Shown one piece after another: positions 24,401 through 35,184 of a stretch of 57,989 bases of DNA; positions within the stretch are counted from its first letter, which is position 1, and every line of letters starts with the position of its first letter. Below the pieces are notes generated by a model. It searched no databases. It was not told the DNA's origin and saw nothing but the letters and a program-made list of their open reading frames with translations. Where the stretch lies: positions 1 through 57,989 of the forward strand of contig JAAUSO010000023.1 of the NCBI GenBank assembly GCA_012033205.1, written 5' to 3'. This stretch comes from Richelia sp. SL_2_1 (GTDB taxonomy: Bacteria; Cyanobacteriota; Cyanobacteriia; Cyanobacteriales; Nostocaceae). The position numbers and the translations under genes were made by a program.

Positions 24401-24975
24401 ACTTGTATTGACCAACCGTCACAGATAATGTGGTGGATGACTAATAAAAGTAAATATTCTTGTTCGCTAGTTTGCAATAACATTACCCGCAGCAAGGGAG
24501 CGGATGTTAAGTCAAAAGGCTTATGAGCAATTTCAGCAGTTAATCGCTTAATTTCAACATCTTGCAATACTGGTGGTAAGCTTCTCAAATCTACTACTGG
24601 CAAATTTATAGTTAAACTAGGATGAATTACTTGAACTGGTTCCTCATCTAAAGTTTCAAAAGAGGTACGTAGAGATTCGTGACGTTTGACAATTTCATTT
24701 AAACTTTTATCTAAAGCTGCAACATTTAGAATACCTTTAAGCTGCATACAAGCAAATTCGTTGTAAACAGAACTTTGGGGTTCTAATTGTTGGAGAAACC
24801 ACAGTCGCTGCTGGGGCGCAGACAAAGGAATTGGACTTTGCTGAGTACGACGAGGAATAACTATTTGTTGAGTATCAAATTGATGCTCTCCTCGTAAACG
24901 CTTTTCTAAAATTGCTCGTTTGGCTGCCGAAAGATTGGAACGCCGTTTAATAATTTTATCTGTTTGATTATCCAT
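18415..24975 (-). CDS. NRPS C-A(Gly)-PCP-C-A(beta-Ala)-PCP
   Basis: Intact two-module NRPS of 2186 residues. Module 1: C domain (HHIICDGW near 183), A domain (TSGSTGKPKG near 658; read-off code DILQLGMIWK, glycine type) and PCP (LGGHSL near 1043). Module 2: C domain (HHIVSDGW near 1239), A domain (TSGSTGQPKG near 1714; read-off code VDWVISLADK, the known beta-alanine code) and PCP (LGGHSL near 2108). The tail after the last PCP is basic with an RAEARTQQLKDG segment, a feature shared in style with the other NRPS subunits that precede a PKS. The second C domain is closely similar at DNA level to the one at about 7.75-9.35 kb. Codes were aligned by eye against GrsA positions, so substrates are predictions. 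Confidence 0.93.
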   Translation of the reverse strand: MDNQTDKIIKRRSNLSAAKRAILEKRLRGEHQFDTQQIVIPRRTQQSPIPLSAPQQRLWFLQQLEPQSSVYNEFACMQLKGILNVAALDKSLNEIVKRHESLRTSFETLDEEPVQVIHPSLTINLPVVDLRSLPPVLQDVEIKRLTAEIAHKPFDLTSAPLLRVMLLQTSEQEYLLLLVIHHIICDGWSIQVLNQELAGIYAAFSTRKSSPLSPLPIQYADYSIWQQQWFQGKREKTQLSYWQQQLADAPTSLSLPTDYQRPPVQSFQGAAREFELSPQLSERLRCLGKQQGVTLFMTLLAAFKVQLYRYTSQEYICIGSPIANRNQSQIEGLIGFFVNTLALRTDLSGNPSFLELLDRVREVCVGAYAHAELPFERLVAELHPERNLSHTPLFQVTFAVQEDTKTDLVLPNLTLKWLQNHSGTAKFDLSLYVVDSQPQLRGWWEYNTDLFDATTIERMVDHLINLLEGIVAQPQKRLSELPLLTGAERQTLLFDWNNTATNYPQDKCIHELFEAQVEKTPNAVAVVFENQQLTYRQLNNKANQLAHHLRSLGVKPEVLVGICVERSLDMLIGLLAILKAGSSYVPLDPIYPQERIAFILEETQAAVLLTQAKLRETIPQHQAQVVCLDINWHLIAQQSQENLCSELISDNLAYTIYTSGSTGKPKGVQISHGALSNFLYSMQQAPGLTSSDTLLAVTTYSFDIAALELFLPIIVGARLVIASRETVSDGIRLLAKLLDTKATVMQATPATWQLLLAAGWDGDSQLKILCGGEALPRNLANQLLDKCHSLWNMYGPTETTIWSAASQVEAGDNIVPIDKPIANTQLYILDKYNQLVPVGVTGELCIGGRGLAKGYFRRPDLTAEKFIPNPLSNKEGNRLYKTGDLARYLPSGNIEYIGRIDNQVKLRGFRIELGEIEAVIGQHPAVRETVVIIGENSANSQLIIAYIVLRKQQTLVIDELRIFVESKLPNYMVPFSFVTLEALPLTPNGKVDRKALVVPDLTQISSSDIVPASTPVETLLAGIWAEILGIEKIGINHNFFELGGHSLIATRVISQIRQVFQVELPLRYLFETPTIAWLAKEIEKTITVESTVAATNIEPIPRWQQLPISFAQQRLWFLTQLEQNSPFYNISAAVQLQGELNVEALQQSFNQIVHRHEALRTNFLTKEGQPLVVISEAKPLTLSILDISSIGANQQAEFQQQIAREAQKPFDISSDCLLRVKLLRLGEQEHIILVTMHHIVSDGWSVGVLVEEFSSFYSNFCNEEPISYPELPVQYVDFAAWQRQWLQGEVLENQISYWLKQLENAPKVLELPTDYPRPKIQTFRGATYSFKLSTELSAKLNKLSQQQGTTLFMTLLAGFQTLLYRYTAQEDIVVGSPIANRNRAELEGLIGFFVNTLVLRTNLAGNPSFEELLKRVREVALGAYAHQDLPFELLVERLQPQRDLSHAPLFQVMFVLQNAPMSALELPGLTLTPLEGDNDTSKFDLTLYMTETESGLVGSLEYNTDLFEKNTIQRMVSHLQTLLSGIVANPQQRLSELPLLTESEQHQLLREWNNTKAEYPLLCIHELFEAQVEKTPLSVAVIFEDQQLTYDELNSKANQLAHYLRSLGVKPEVLVGICVERSLDMVIGLLAILKAGGAYVPLDPSYPTERLAYMLEDSQPSVLLTQQYLLESLSFHKAQVICIDSGWEQIIDKSTENPASNTTIDNLAYVIYTSGSTGQPKGVLGLHKGVINRCQWMWQNYPFKEEEICCQKTSLNFVDSVWEIFGSLLKGITTVIVPDSVIKDPQKFVTNLACNNVTRLVLVPSLLRILLNRNHALQLHLPKLKLWISSGEALFHDLLVQFRQSLPDSTLLNLYGSSEVSADVTCYSVTPQAPLSTSVLIGRPIANTQIYILDVNKQPVPISVLGEIYISSEQLARGYLNRPKLTAEKFIPNPFSDKPAACLYKTGDLARYLASGEIEYIGRIDHQVKIRGFRIEIGEIETQLTQYPTIRETIIVVRENVPGEKQLIAYLVSEEKLAPKPSELRSFLKAKLPDYMIPAAFIPVKALPLTPNGKLNRQALPKIDNLRRELETTYIKPQNDLEKSIATIWQKALKVQKVGIHDNFFELGGHSLLMVQVHSQLRKICQKDLTIIELFRYPTISSLAEFIGRVNNDDLTNFDRAEARTQQLKDGKARIKQFLKISKGIK

Positions 24976-25024
24976 AATAATTTTTTAATAAAAGATAAAC
25001 TTTCATGATAAATTACTTAAAATT

Positions 25025-28000
25025 TCATACTTGCAACATTTCCGCTTCATCTTCAGTTAATTCTTCCAATTCTCTTATCAATAAATCTTCAATAACTAAA
25101 GCTAATTCAGCTATAGTTGGCGCTCTAAAAACATGACTTAATGATATTTCCACGTGAAAATATTGACGCAGTTGCGAAACTATTTGAGTTGCAATTAAAG
25201 AATGTCCGCCTAAATCAAAAAACTTGTCGTCAATGCCAACTTTCTCAATACCTAATAAGTCTTGCCAGAGGTTAGCAATATGATGTTCTACTGCATTACT
25301 AGGTTCAACAAAATCGCTATTTAAAATAGGTCTTGAATGCTTACTAGATGATAAATTATCAGTGCTTATTTGTTCTCGATTAATAAATATTGTTAAGTCA
25401 TTTACCCGCTCGATTGCAGTTGTCAGACTTTGTGTTGATACAACTACTTGGGGTTGATTAATAGATAAAATCCGATTCAATGTATCAGTACCTTCTGTAA
25501 AACTAATACCATATTTTTCTCGCATTTGTTTAAATTCAGCTTGCAACCCAGGTATTGCTGACATCAATGAATCTGCCCAATTATTTCCTTGCCACCAATC
25601 CCAGTTAATCGAGACAGTAAAAATTTGTTTTTGATAGTAATTATAATGAGCAAAAGCATCGAGAAAAGCATTTACCGCACAATAATCTACTTGTCCCATA
25701 CCACCTGTAATTGCAGTATTGGAAGAAAACAAGACAAAGAAATCTAAATTTATATCCTGCAAAACCGCATCCAAAACCAAGGTACCTTTTAGTTTTGGTT
25801 GAAAAACTTTTGCTACCAATTCTGGTGTTTTGAGTTGAATAATACCCGCACCTGGAACTCCTGCCGCATGAATCACTCCATCAATTGTACCAAAGCGATT
25901 GCGTATTTGATTAATAGCATTATGCATTTGTTCGAGGTTTGCAACATCTGCTTTCACAACTAAAACCTCTGCACCCAATTCTTCTAAAAGCTGAACTTTT
26001 TTGATTTTTGTATTTAGTAAGTCATCCTTATTTTGACTCGATAGTAATTCTTCCCACTCGTCTTGTGGAGGTAATCCCGAACGTCCAATTAACACTAGCT
26101 TTGCTTGTACTGTCTTTGCCAAGTGTTCTGCGAATACCAGCCCAATTTCTCCCAATCCACCCGTTATTACGTAAACTCCTCCTTTTCTTAACTTGTTTGT
26201 GGATAGAGTTTGGCTTTCGATTGGTAAAGGCTCAAAACACTGTATCCATCTTTGATTTCCCCGATATGCAATTACTTTATCGGACTTTATCACAAGTTCT
26301 AACAACAGATTATCTACTGACTGCTGCCATTGCTTAGAATCAACTTGAAACAGGTCAATATCGATACTGCGGCAAGAAATGTGAGAATATTCTTGAGGAA
26401 TAACTTTACATAATCCTAGAATTGTCGCTTTTTCTGGACATAGATATTTTTCATCAAATACCTGTTGCATATTGTTAGAAATGACTTCAATTTCTACAGA
26501 ATTAGTTAGGTTTTTATCCCCAAGTGCTTGTACTAAAAAAAGTAAACTGTAAAAACTTATATCTTGAAATTTATCAAAGTAATCAATTTGTGAACTTACA
26601 TTATTATCTGTTGTAATATTCCACAAATGTATTATCTTATGAGGTATTTTACCCGAATCACAAACTATTTTTAATAAACTATCATAGTCATCTCTGCTGC
26701 CGGGATTAATCGTATATTCTTTATTTGTAATTTGATTAAATTCTTCTCCACTTTTGATAGTTATAATGTTTTTATAGTCGCTTTTAACCCGTTCTACAAT
26801 TTGAGAACCAATACCACAAGCGTCAATAAATACTAACCAACAATGGCTTGATTCCATCAATTTTTCTGGTGCAATAGGTCTTAAAGCAACAGAACGTTTC
26901 CAAGAAGGAATATTAAACCAGTTGGTGACATTAAGCTTTTCATCTGAGGATACTTGATGTTGATTGGAATAACTAGCTTGTTGTGGCTCTATCCAGTAGC
27001 GTTGTCGTTCAAAAGGATATGTTGGTAACGGAACGCGATGACGACGCTCGCGAGCATAAAAACCAGACCAATTTATGCAAACACCTTTTAACCAAAGTTG
27101 TCCTAAAGTATTTAGTATAAAAGCTATATCTGAGTTTGTCTCTTTGGGATGACGCAAACAAGTTAATGCAACTTGCCCTTTTGCTTGCTGAGAATGCTGT
27201 TTAACGAGACTACATAATGTACGTCCCGGTCCGACTTCTAGTAAAATGCGATTTGGTTCTTCCAATAATGTAGATATACCAGCCGAAAACTGCACTGTTT
27301 GGCGTAAATGCTGCGCCCAGTAATTTACATCTGTAGCTTGTTCTGCTGTAATCCAAGTTCCCGTAAGGTTAGAAATAAAAGGAATTTGGGGAGCATTCAA
27401 TTTGATTTTCTTCACTATCTTAATGAATGGCTCTAACGCCGGTTCCATCATTTGAGAATGAAAAGCATGAGATGTATGCAAACGGCGACATTCTACACCT
27501 TTAGCAGTTAATAGCTCCTGTAAGCTGTTGATGGCATCATCAGTTCCGGAAACTACGCACAATGAAGGTGCATTACTGCTAGCTAATGATAACTTTTCGT
27601 TTAATAAAGGTTTAACTTCAGCTACTGGTAGCTGAATGGATAGCATAATACCCGGTGCCATTTGCTGCATTAATTTTCCCCGATCCGCAACTAAAACTAG
27701 AGCATCTTCGAGCGACATTACACCAGCTATACAAGCCGCGACATATTCACCGATGCTGTGTCCTATGGTGGCTTGAGGAGTTATACCCCAAGACATCCAC
27801 AACTGAGCTAAAGCATACTCAATTACAAATAATACTGGTTGCGCGATGTCAGTTTGCTTGAGTTTTTCTGCTGCTGCTTCGAGTTGCGATTCTGGGGGAT
27901 AGATTAGCGATCGCAAATCGAATCCCAACTGTTTGATTAGGATTGCACAGCAATTATCTACTATCTCGCGAAATATCGTTTCAGTTTGGTAAATTTCCCC

Positions 28001-29634
28001 AGCCATATTTACATATTGGGAACCTTGCCCAGGGAACATAAAAGTAATGGGATGCTCCCTAGCTTGCTCAAAGTGAGTTAAAACTTTTTTGGGTTCTAGA
28101 TTCTCTAATCCATTAATTGCATCTGTAATATTCTCACAAACCAAAATTCGACGGTAATCGAATTCAGCCCTTCCCGTTTGTAATGTATAAGCGACATCAG
28201 CTAGTTTTGATTCGGGATTTTCTCTCAAATATTCAACTAAATTTTCTGTCGCAATTTGCAATGCCGAGTCTGTTTTGGCAGAAAGTACTAATAACTGCCA
28301 AGTTCGAGATTCACTCGACTCTGGAATAACTGGAGCTGACTCCATAACGACGTGAGCGTTTGTTCCACCTATCCCCAAAGAACTCACACCTGCACGACGA
28401 GGAGTAATTTCCCATTCCTTGAGCTTGGTGTTAACGTAAAAAGGACTGTTAGAAAAATCAATTTCTGGATTAGGCTGCTCAAAATTTAAACTCGGAGGTA
28501 TTTGTTTATGTTTGAGAGCCAAAGCAGTCTTGATTAAACTTGTAACCCCTGCTGCTGCATCTAAATGACCGATATTTGTTTTTACCGAACCAATGGCACA
28601 AAATTCTTTTTTATCGGTGCTTTCGCGAAAAACGTTGGTTAAAGCAGAAATTTCAATGGGATCGCCTAAAACAGTTCCCGTTCCATGAGCTTCTATATAA
28701 CTAATAGTTTCCGGTTCCACATCTGCTAAAGCTAGCGCTTCTGCAATGACTTGCGATTGTCCGTTAACGCTCGGTGCAGTGTAACCAACCTTACCAGAAC
28801 CGTCATTATTTATCGCGCTACCTTTAATCACAGCATAGATATTATCACCATCCGCGATCGCTCAGCTAACCGCTTTAAAACTACGACCCCAGCACCATTT
28901 CCAATAATCGTTCCTCTTGCTTGAGCATCAAAAGCGCGACAGTGACCGTCTGGTGATAGAATACCTCCTTCTTGGTATAAATACCCTGTTTTTTGCAGAA
29001 TATTAACCGAAACTCCCCCTGCCAAAGCCATATCGCATTGATAATTCAATAAACTTTGACAAGCAAGTGTTGTTGCAACCAAGGAAGTAGAGCAAGCGGT
29101 TTGTACCGTCAAACTCGGACCAGTAAGATTTAATTTATAGGAAACGCGAGTCGCTAAAAAATCGTTGTCGTTACCAATACCTTTTTGAAAAAAACTAGCT
29201 AATCCGGCGCTATCTTTATCTAAATCTAAAGATAAATAATTATTTGAACTAGCCCCAGCATAAACTCCAATTGGTATTTCGCAACGTTGAGAGTCATAAC
29301 CAGCATTTTCTAATGCTTCCCATGCAGATTCTAAAAATAAACGATGTTGCGGATTTGTCAATTCTGCTTCTTTGGGATTAAAGCCAAAAAATGCAGCATC
29401 AAATAAATCTATATTTTCCAATACAGCAATGCTTTTAACATATTTAAGATTACTAAGTAATTCAGAATCAACTCCAGAAGCAATTAATTCTTCATCTGTA
29501 AAATTAGATATTGATTCTACTCCAGAGCGTAAATTTTCCCAAAACTGTTTAATACTATTAGCTCCAGGAAAACGTCCTGACATACCAATTATTGCGATTG
29601 CTTGGATTGAATTATCTAAATCTGGAGAATTCAT
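25025..29634 (-). CDS. Type I PKS module KS-AT-KR-ACP, frameshifted
   Basis: One-module PKS of about 1536 residues that takes the acyl-aminoacyl chain from the FAAL-NRPS. Order: KS (VQTACSTSL near 180), AT (GHSIGEY near 630, HAFHS, malonyl type), KR (VITGGLGEIGLV near 1156, with FSSNTAITGG and the VDYCAVNAF tyrosine) and carrier domain (LGGHSL near 1476). Unlike its two sisters this KR has an intact nucleotide motif and catalytic Ser/Tyr, so a beta-hydroxy unit is expected. The frame breaks at 28861, where one C is missing after a HIP1 octamer: LKRLAE should run on into AIADGDN. The two open pieces (268 and 1268 residues) overlap there. A 49-nt gap separates it from the next NRPS. Confidence 0.9.
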
Positions 29635-29802
29635 TATTTACACCTAAATATTTTACTTACATTAAAGTTTATGTACGACTAGTTTTTATCATTTTTTTTT
29701 AACAACAAATATTTATAATGTTTTTTCATCACTATAGTAATAATCTCATATTTTTTTCGACAATTTTAATCTTTTTATTATGATTTTACTAATTATTTTT
29801 TA
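29635..29802. other. Short AT-rich intergenic gap inside the operon
   Basis: The 168 nt between the loading NRPS and the first PKS are very AT-rich. I see no gene and no convincing terminator hairpin, so read-through from the loading gene is likely. Confidence 0.5.
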
Positions 29803-32800
29803 TCATTCATGCTTAGAATTATGCATTCTTATTCTATAGTTAACCGCTGCTTTTTGTTTTTCTGCTCTGCTACGAATTCCTTGAAAAGAATCTTTTTTAT
29901 TTTTATCTTGGTTTAGATGATTAGCTAAACTGCTGATATTTGGATATTTGAACAAATCGGTAGCTGATACATTTTTATTCAAAACATTTTGCAATTTACT
30001 TTGAACCTGAAGTACCAGCAACGAATGACCACCTAAATCAAAAAAATTATCTTCCATTCCTACTTTCTCTAGTTGCAGAACTTCTTGCCAAATATTGGCA
30101 ATTTTTTTCTCAATCTCATTACGAGGTGCAACATAATTAACGGCGAATTCTGCACTTAAATTTGTTGGTTTTGGTAAAGCTTGACGGTCTAATTTACCAT
30201 TTGCACTCAAAGGTAAATTGTTCAGCATTACAAATTTAGCAGGAATCATATATTCGGGTAGATGTTCCTTTAAATATTTTCTCAAACTTTGGACGAATTT
30301 AATATTTTCTTTTTTCGGAACAATATAAGCAATTAAGCGCTGATTTTCAACCATCTCTTCGCGGCTAATAACCACACTTTCTTTTATATCTGAGTGCTGA
30401 TTTAATAATGCTTCAATTTCACCCAATTCAATGCGGAAACCTCGAATTTTGACTTGACTATCGATGCGTCCCAAAAATTCCAAATTACCATCAGGAAAAT
30501 AGCGAACTAAATCGCCTGTTTTATAAACACGCGCTCCGGGTTCTGTACTATATGGATTAGCTATAAATCTCTGTGCTGTTAATTCTGGCTGATTGAGGTA
30601 GCCTCGTGCTATCCCTACACCTCCAATGCATAATTCACCAGCAACTCCCATAGGTAAAAGTTGTGAATTTTCGGGTGAAACAACGTAAGTCTGGACTTGG
30701 GGAATGGCTTTACCGATAGGTACTTCATTAGTCGTCGCTACCGATGATAAGTCGCACGTTGTCGCCACAATTGTAGTTTCTGTCGGTCCATAAGTATTGA
30801 CTAGACGTACTTGTTTACCTACTTTCTGCTGCCATATTGTCAGGTAATTTTTGTGAGCTTTTTCACCTCCAATAATTATCAGTCCCACGGAGTTGGGAAT
30901 TACCAAATTTTCTGTTGCTAACTCAGCACTAACTTGATGCCAAAATGCAGTAGGCAGATCCAGGATACTTATTTGCCATTTATCGCATTGCTGTAAAAAG
31001 TGAGCTATGGAACTTAACATATCATCTGTCCGCAGTACCAAAGCAGCACCACTAATTAGACAGGAAAATATTTCTTCAGCCGCAGCATCAAAGCTAATTG
31101 AAGCAAATTGCAAAAGGCGATCGCTCGACTTTATTTCAAATTCGATACAAGCATTATTAATGTAATTACTTAATGAGCGATGCTCTATCATCACTCCTTT
31201 AGGTCTTCCTGTCGAACCTGACGTATAAATTATATAGGCAAGGTTTTCGGGTTTTGTATCATTAATCGGGTTCTCTTTACTATAATCGGTAATAATTTGC
31301 CAGTCTCTATCTAAACAAACGACTTGAGATTGATTTTCGGGGAGTGCATCTAATAATACTGATGTCGTCAGTAAAACTGGCACTTGGTCATCCTCTAACA
31401 TCAAAGCTAAACGTTCTTTAGGATAGTTCGGATCTAAAGGGACGTATGCTCCTCCAGCTTTGAGAATTGCTAAAAGTGCAACTATCATCTCCAAAGAGCG
31501 CTCTATACAAACTCCCACCAAAACTTCTGGTTTAACTCCCAAAGATTTTAGGTGATGCGCTAGTTGATTTGAGCGTTGATTTAGCTGTTTGTAAGTTAAA
31601 TACTGCTCCGTGCTAACGACTGCAACTGCATTGGGTGTCTCCACTACCCGTGCTTCAAATTGTTGATGAATGCATTGTTCAATCTGAGATTGAAAATTAA
31701 ATATTTGGGACTTGTTTGTACTATATTCTAATAATTCTTCATAATCTGCCTGACTCAAAAGTGGTAATTGAGATAGCCTTAACTGTGGATTTTCAGCGAC
31801 ACCCCAGAGTAAATTCTCAAAGTGTCTCAACATTGTAGTGATAGTGAGATTATCAAACAAGTCAGTATTGTACTCAAATGAAGCTATAACTGCTGTTTGT
31901 CGCAATTCTATAGACACACTTAAATCAAACTGCGCTGTTTCGGGTTCTATTTTTACCAAATTTAATGTCAAATCAGGTATATCTGGTAGCTGTGAGTAGT
32001 CTTGCACGCTAAACATCACTTGAAACAAAGGTGTGCGACTGGTATCTCGCTCTGGTTTCACCGCTTCTACCAGTTGCTCAAAAGGTAAATCTTGATGTGT
32101 ATAAGCTTCTAAAGCAACCTTTTTGACTCGTTTGAGCAATTCAGCAAAAGTCGGATTACCGCTGATATCTGTACGCAGCACTAAGGTATTGACAAAAAAG
32201 CCAATTAACCCTTTTACTTCATCGCGATTGCGGTTAGCAATTGGCGAACCGATAACAATATCATCTTGTCCTGTATAGCGATAGAGAAAAGCCTCAAATG
32301 CTGCTAATAGCAACATAAATAAAGTTACACCCTCTTGACGAGCAATCTCCTTTAGCTTTTTAATTACTGTTTCAGATAATTCGATAGATTGTTGTGCGCC
32401 ATGTGATGTTTGTATCGCAGGTCGTGGTCTGTCAGTAGGTAATTGTAATGCTGCTGGAATATCCTTAAGTTGTTGCTTCCAGTAAGAGAGTTGGGTTTGC
32501 AGTATTTCTCCTTGTAACCATTGTCTTTGCCATTGTGCAAAGTCTTTGTACTGGATAAAAATTTCTGGTAGAGGGGAAGCAGTTCCGGCTAAGAATGCTT
32601 TGTAGAGCGTTCCTATTTCCTTTAATAAGACCTCGGTAGACCAACCATCAGAAATGATGTGGTGCATTTCCAACAAAAGAATATGCTCTTGTGGTGCTAG
32701 GCGCAAAATCTTAGCACGCAATAATGGTCCCAAGGTGAGGTCGAAAGGTTGTTGACTTTGCTCAGTCAAGAATTGTTGAATTGCGGAATCGCCCTGTAAT

Positions 32801-35184
32801 TCTATATTTTTTTGATCATCTATTACTGATAAAGATAATTTTAAAGAAGCAGCAATAATTTGCACCGGCTGTCCGTTAACTGTATCAAAAGTAGTTCTAA
32901 GAGCTTCATGTCGCCGGATAATTTCATTTAAACTTTGTTCTAAAACAAGAACATTAAGCTCACCATTGAGATTCACAGCTAAGGAAATATTGTAAGCTGG
33001 ATTCCCTCGTTCCAATTGCTCAAGGAACCATAGTCGTTGTTGGGCAAAAGATAAGGGATAAACTTCGGCTTTTTGAGTTTGGCTAAGAGAATCTGAGGGT
33101 ATGAAAGCCTCTGCCGTTATTTGAGCCAGTGTCTTTGTTGCCAAAGATTGCGTACTCATCCCTTCAAAAAAGTCTGCTACAGATACTTCTACTTCTAAGT
33201 CAACCTCAACCCGGTTTTTCAACTCAAATACTTTTAGAGAATCAAGTCCAAGAGTCGTTAATGGCTCTTCAGGATCGATTTCATCCGGTGCGATCGCCAA
33301 AACTCTCGCTTCCTGTTCTATCAGATATCTTTCTAAAACTGCTTGAGATTCTTTTGGAGAAAGCGCTAAAAGTTGATCGCGCTGTAATCGAGTTTCTTCA
33401 GGAGCAACATCACTAATTTTGAGAATATTGCTTGCAATTACACACAAGGTAGCATTCTCAAACTGAGCGCGAGTCGCACGTCGTTGAATCTTACCACTGG
33501 AAGTTTTGGGTATACTACCTGGTTTAATTAAAACAACTCCATAAACTTGTACTTCATGTTCTTCACTAATGGCTTGACGAATTGCATTCGCGACTTCTGT
33601 CTTATTTGGCTTGGCGCGAAACTCTAATTCCTGTACGACTACCAGCTTTTCTTCGTTATTAACTAAAACTGTAAAAGCTGCACTAGCACCGGAACGTAAG
33701 GAAGAATGGCTGCATTCTGCGGTTAATTCTATATCCTGCGGGTAAATATTGCGACCGCGAATAATTATTAAATCTTTGGCTCTACCCGTAATAAACAGTT
33801 CCCCATCTTGGAAAAAACCTAAATCTCCTGTCCGCAGGAATGGTCCTTCTCCTGTATCTGATAGATAAGCGTGGAATGTCTCAAGAGTCTCTTCTTCACG
33901 ATTCCAATAGCCTCTCGCAACACTCGGTCCCGATACCCAAATTTCCCCGATTTCATCAGATTGAGTACTCTTGAGTGTTTCTGGATTAGCAATTGCTACC
34001 TTCTGTTCTGGTATGACTCGACCACCACTAACAAAATTGTAAACTTCATCGTCAACAGATGATTCTACAACTCGATTAGATTCTAATCCAGATTTCTGGA
34101 CTGTTTTCACAATCGGTGATGTAGCCTTATTTACACCGGAAACCATCAAGGTAGTTTCAGCCATTCCGTAACAAGGGTAGAAAGCCTCTCTACGGAAGCC
34201 ACACTCTGAAAAAGCCTCTGTAAAACGCTCCAAGGTATCGTGTCGAATCGGTTCAGCACCATTAAATGCTACAGTCCAACTACTCAAATCAAGAGTCGCT
34301 TTTTGTTCTGGAGTAATTTTTTGCACACATAAATCGTAGGCAAAATTCGGTCCTCCACTTGTTGTTCCTTTATATTGGGAAATAGCCTGCAACCAACGAT
34401 AAGGACGTTGAAGGAACGAGGTTGGAGGCATAATTATACAAGGAAAACCTCCATATAAAGGCTGCAATATACCGCCAATTAGACCCATATCATGGTACAT
34501 CGGCAGCCAAGTTACAAACTTACTTTCTGCTGAATGCTCCATGAATTGGTAAGTTGTTTGAGCATTATGCAGTAAGTTTCCATGACTAATCATTACACCT
34601 TTGGGTGTTCCTGTAGAACCAGAGGTATATTGCAGAAAAGCTAAGGTATCTTTATTAATAGAGGGTTCAAACCAACTATCTTCTATTCCTGGTACAAGAT
34701 TATCGGTAGTCAGCCACTGCAAAGATTTCAGATCAGTCTTTTCTGTCATTAAAGACTGTACTGTAGACAATATTTCTGTTGTCGTTAGAGCTATGGTTGC
34801 TTGTGCATCTGTAGAAATCGCTTTGATTCTCGGTGTGTTGCGCTTATTTCTTGGAGGATATGCAGTTACTGCTACAACTCCTGCATACAAGCAACCGAAA
34901 AAAGCAATTAAAAAGTCTAGTCCTGCTGGATAAAGCAGTAAAGCGCGTTCCCCAGTCAAACCTTGTGCTTGCAATTGAGCCGCGATTCGACGCGCAAGTC
35001 TATCTAACTCTTGATATGTTAAGGTTGTTTGTTCAGTCTCACCATCTAATAAAAAGGTGAAAGCATTTCGATTTGGCTGCTTAAAACTTCTCAGACGCAG
35101 TAGTTCAACAACTGTAGAGCAGTTGCGAGCGTCTTCTTCAAAGCTAGAAGAATATTTATTTATTTTTTTCACAGCTAGATGCAC
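29803..35184 (-). CDS. Loading subunit FAAL-ACP-C-A-PCP
   Basis: First enzyme of the line, 1793 residues. A fatty acyl-AMP ligase (about 20-600; YTSGSTGTPKGV near 195, with the extra FAAL-type segment and GRAKDLIIIRGRN) activates a fatty acid and passes it to an ACP (GLDSL near 645). A condensation domain (HHIISDGW near 841) then acylates the amino acid loaded by the A domain (TSGSTGRPKGV near 1321) on the PCP (LGGHSL near 1719). The A-domain code read by eye is DAELIGTIVK. It is not one I can assign; the DAE start recalls some lysine-type codes. The tail RAEKQKAAVNYRIR may dock to the PKS. The first GTG at 35184 follows TTGAG closely; the GTG five codons in (35172) has better spacing from GAGG. 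Confidence 0.93.
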   Translation of the reverse strand: MHLAVKKINKYSSSFEEDARNCSTVVELLRLRSFKQPNRNAFTFLLDGETEQTTLTYQELDRLARRIAAQLQAQGLTGERALLLYPAGLDFLIAFFGCLYAGVVAVTAYPPRNKRNTPRIKAISTDAQATIALTTTEILSTVQSLMTEKTDLKSLQWLTTDNLVPGIEDSWFEPSINKDTLAFLQYTSGSTGTPKGVMISHGNLLHNAQTTYQFMEHSAESKFVTWLPMYHDMGLIGGILQPLYGGFPCIIMPPTSFLQRPYRWLQAISQYKGTTSGGPNFAYDLCVQKITPEQKATLDLSSWTVAFNGAEPIRHDTLERFTEAFSECGFRREAFYPCYGMAETTLMVSGVNKATSPIVKTVQKSGLESNRVVESSVDDEVYNFVSGGRVIPEQKVAIANPETLKSTQSDEIGEIWVSGPSVARGYWNREEETLETFHAYLSDTGEGPFLRTGDLGFFQDGELFITGRAKDLIIIRGRNIYPQDIELTAECSHSSLRSGASAAFTVLVNNEEKLVVVQELEFRAKPNKTEVANAIRQAISEEHEVQVYGVVLIKPGSIPKTSSGKIQRRATRAQFENATLCVIASNILKISDVAPEETRLQRDQLLALSPKESQAVLERYLIEQEARVLAIAPDEIDPEEPLTTLGLDSLKVFELKNRVEVDLEVEVSVADFFEGMSTQSLATKTLAQITAEAFIPSDSLSQTQKAEVYPLSFAQQRLWFLEQLERGNPAYNISLAVNLNGELNVLVLEQSLNEIIRRHEALRTTFDTVNGQPVQIIAASLKLSLSVIDDQKNIELQGDSAIQQFLTEQSQQPFDLTLGPLLRAKILRLAPQEHILLLEMHHIISDGWSTEVLLKEIGTLYKAFLAGTASPLPEIFIQYKDFAQWQRQWLQGEILQTQLSYWKQQLKDIPAALQLPTDRPRPAIQTSHGAQQSIELSETVIKKLKEIARQEGVTLFMLLLAAFEAFLYRYTGQDDIVIGSPIANRNRDEVKGLIGFFVNTLVLRTDISGNPTFAELLKRVKKVALEAYTHQDLPFEQLVEAVKPERDTSRTPLFQVMFSVQDYSQLPDIPDLTLNLVKIEPETAQFDLSVSIELRQTAVIASFEYNTDLFDNLTITTMLRHFENLLWGVAENPQLRLSQLPLLSQADYEELLEYSTNKSQIFNFQSQIEQCIHQQFEARVVETPNAVAVVSTEQYLTYKQLNQRSNQLAHHLKSLGVKPEVLVGVCIERSLEMIVALLAILKAGGAYVPLDPNYPKERLALMLEDDQVPVLLTTSVLLDALPENQSQVVCLDRDWQIITDYSKENPINDTKPENLAYIIYTSGSTGRPKGVMIEHRSLSNYINNACIEFEIKSSDRLLQFASISFDAAAEEIFSCLISGAALVLRTDDMLSSIAHFLQQCDKWQISILDLPTAFWHQVSAELATENLVIPNSVGLIIIGGEKAHKNYLTIWQQKVGKQVRLVNTYGPTETTIVATTCDLSSVATTNEVPIGKAIPQVQTYVVSPENSQLLPMGVAGELCIGGVGIARGYLNQPELTAQRFIANPYSTEPGARVYKTGDLVRYFPDGNLEFLGRIDSQVKIRGFRIELGEIEALLNQHSDIKESVVISREEMVENQRLIAYIVPKKENIKFVQSLRKYLKEHLPEYMIPAKFVMLNNLPLSANGKLDRQALPKPTNLSAEFAVNYVAPRNEIEKKIANIWQEVLQLEKVGMEDNFFDLGGHSLLVLQVQSKLQNVLNKNVSATDLFKYPNISSLANHLNQDKNKKDSFQGIRSRAEKQKAAVNYRIRMHNSKHE

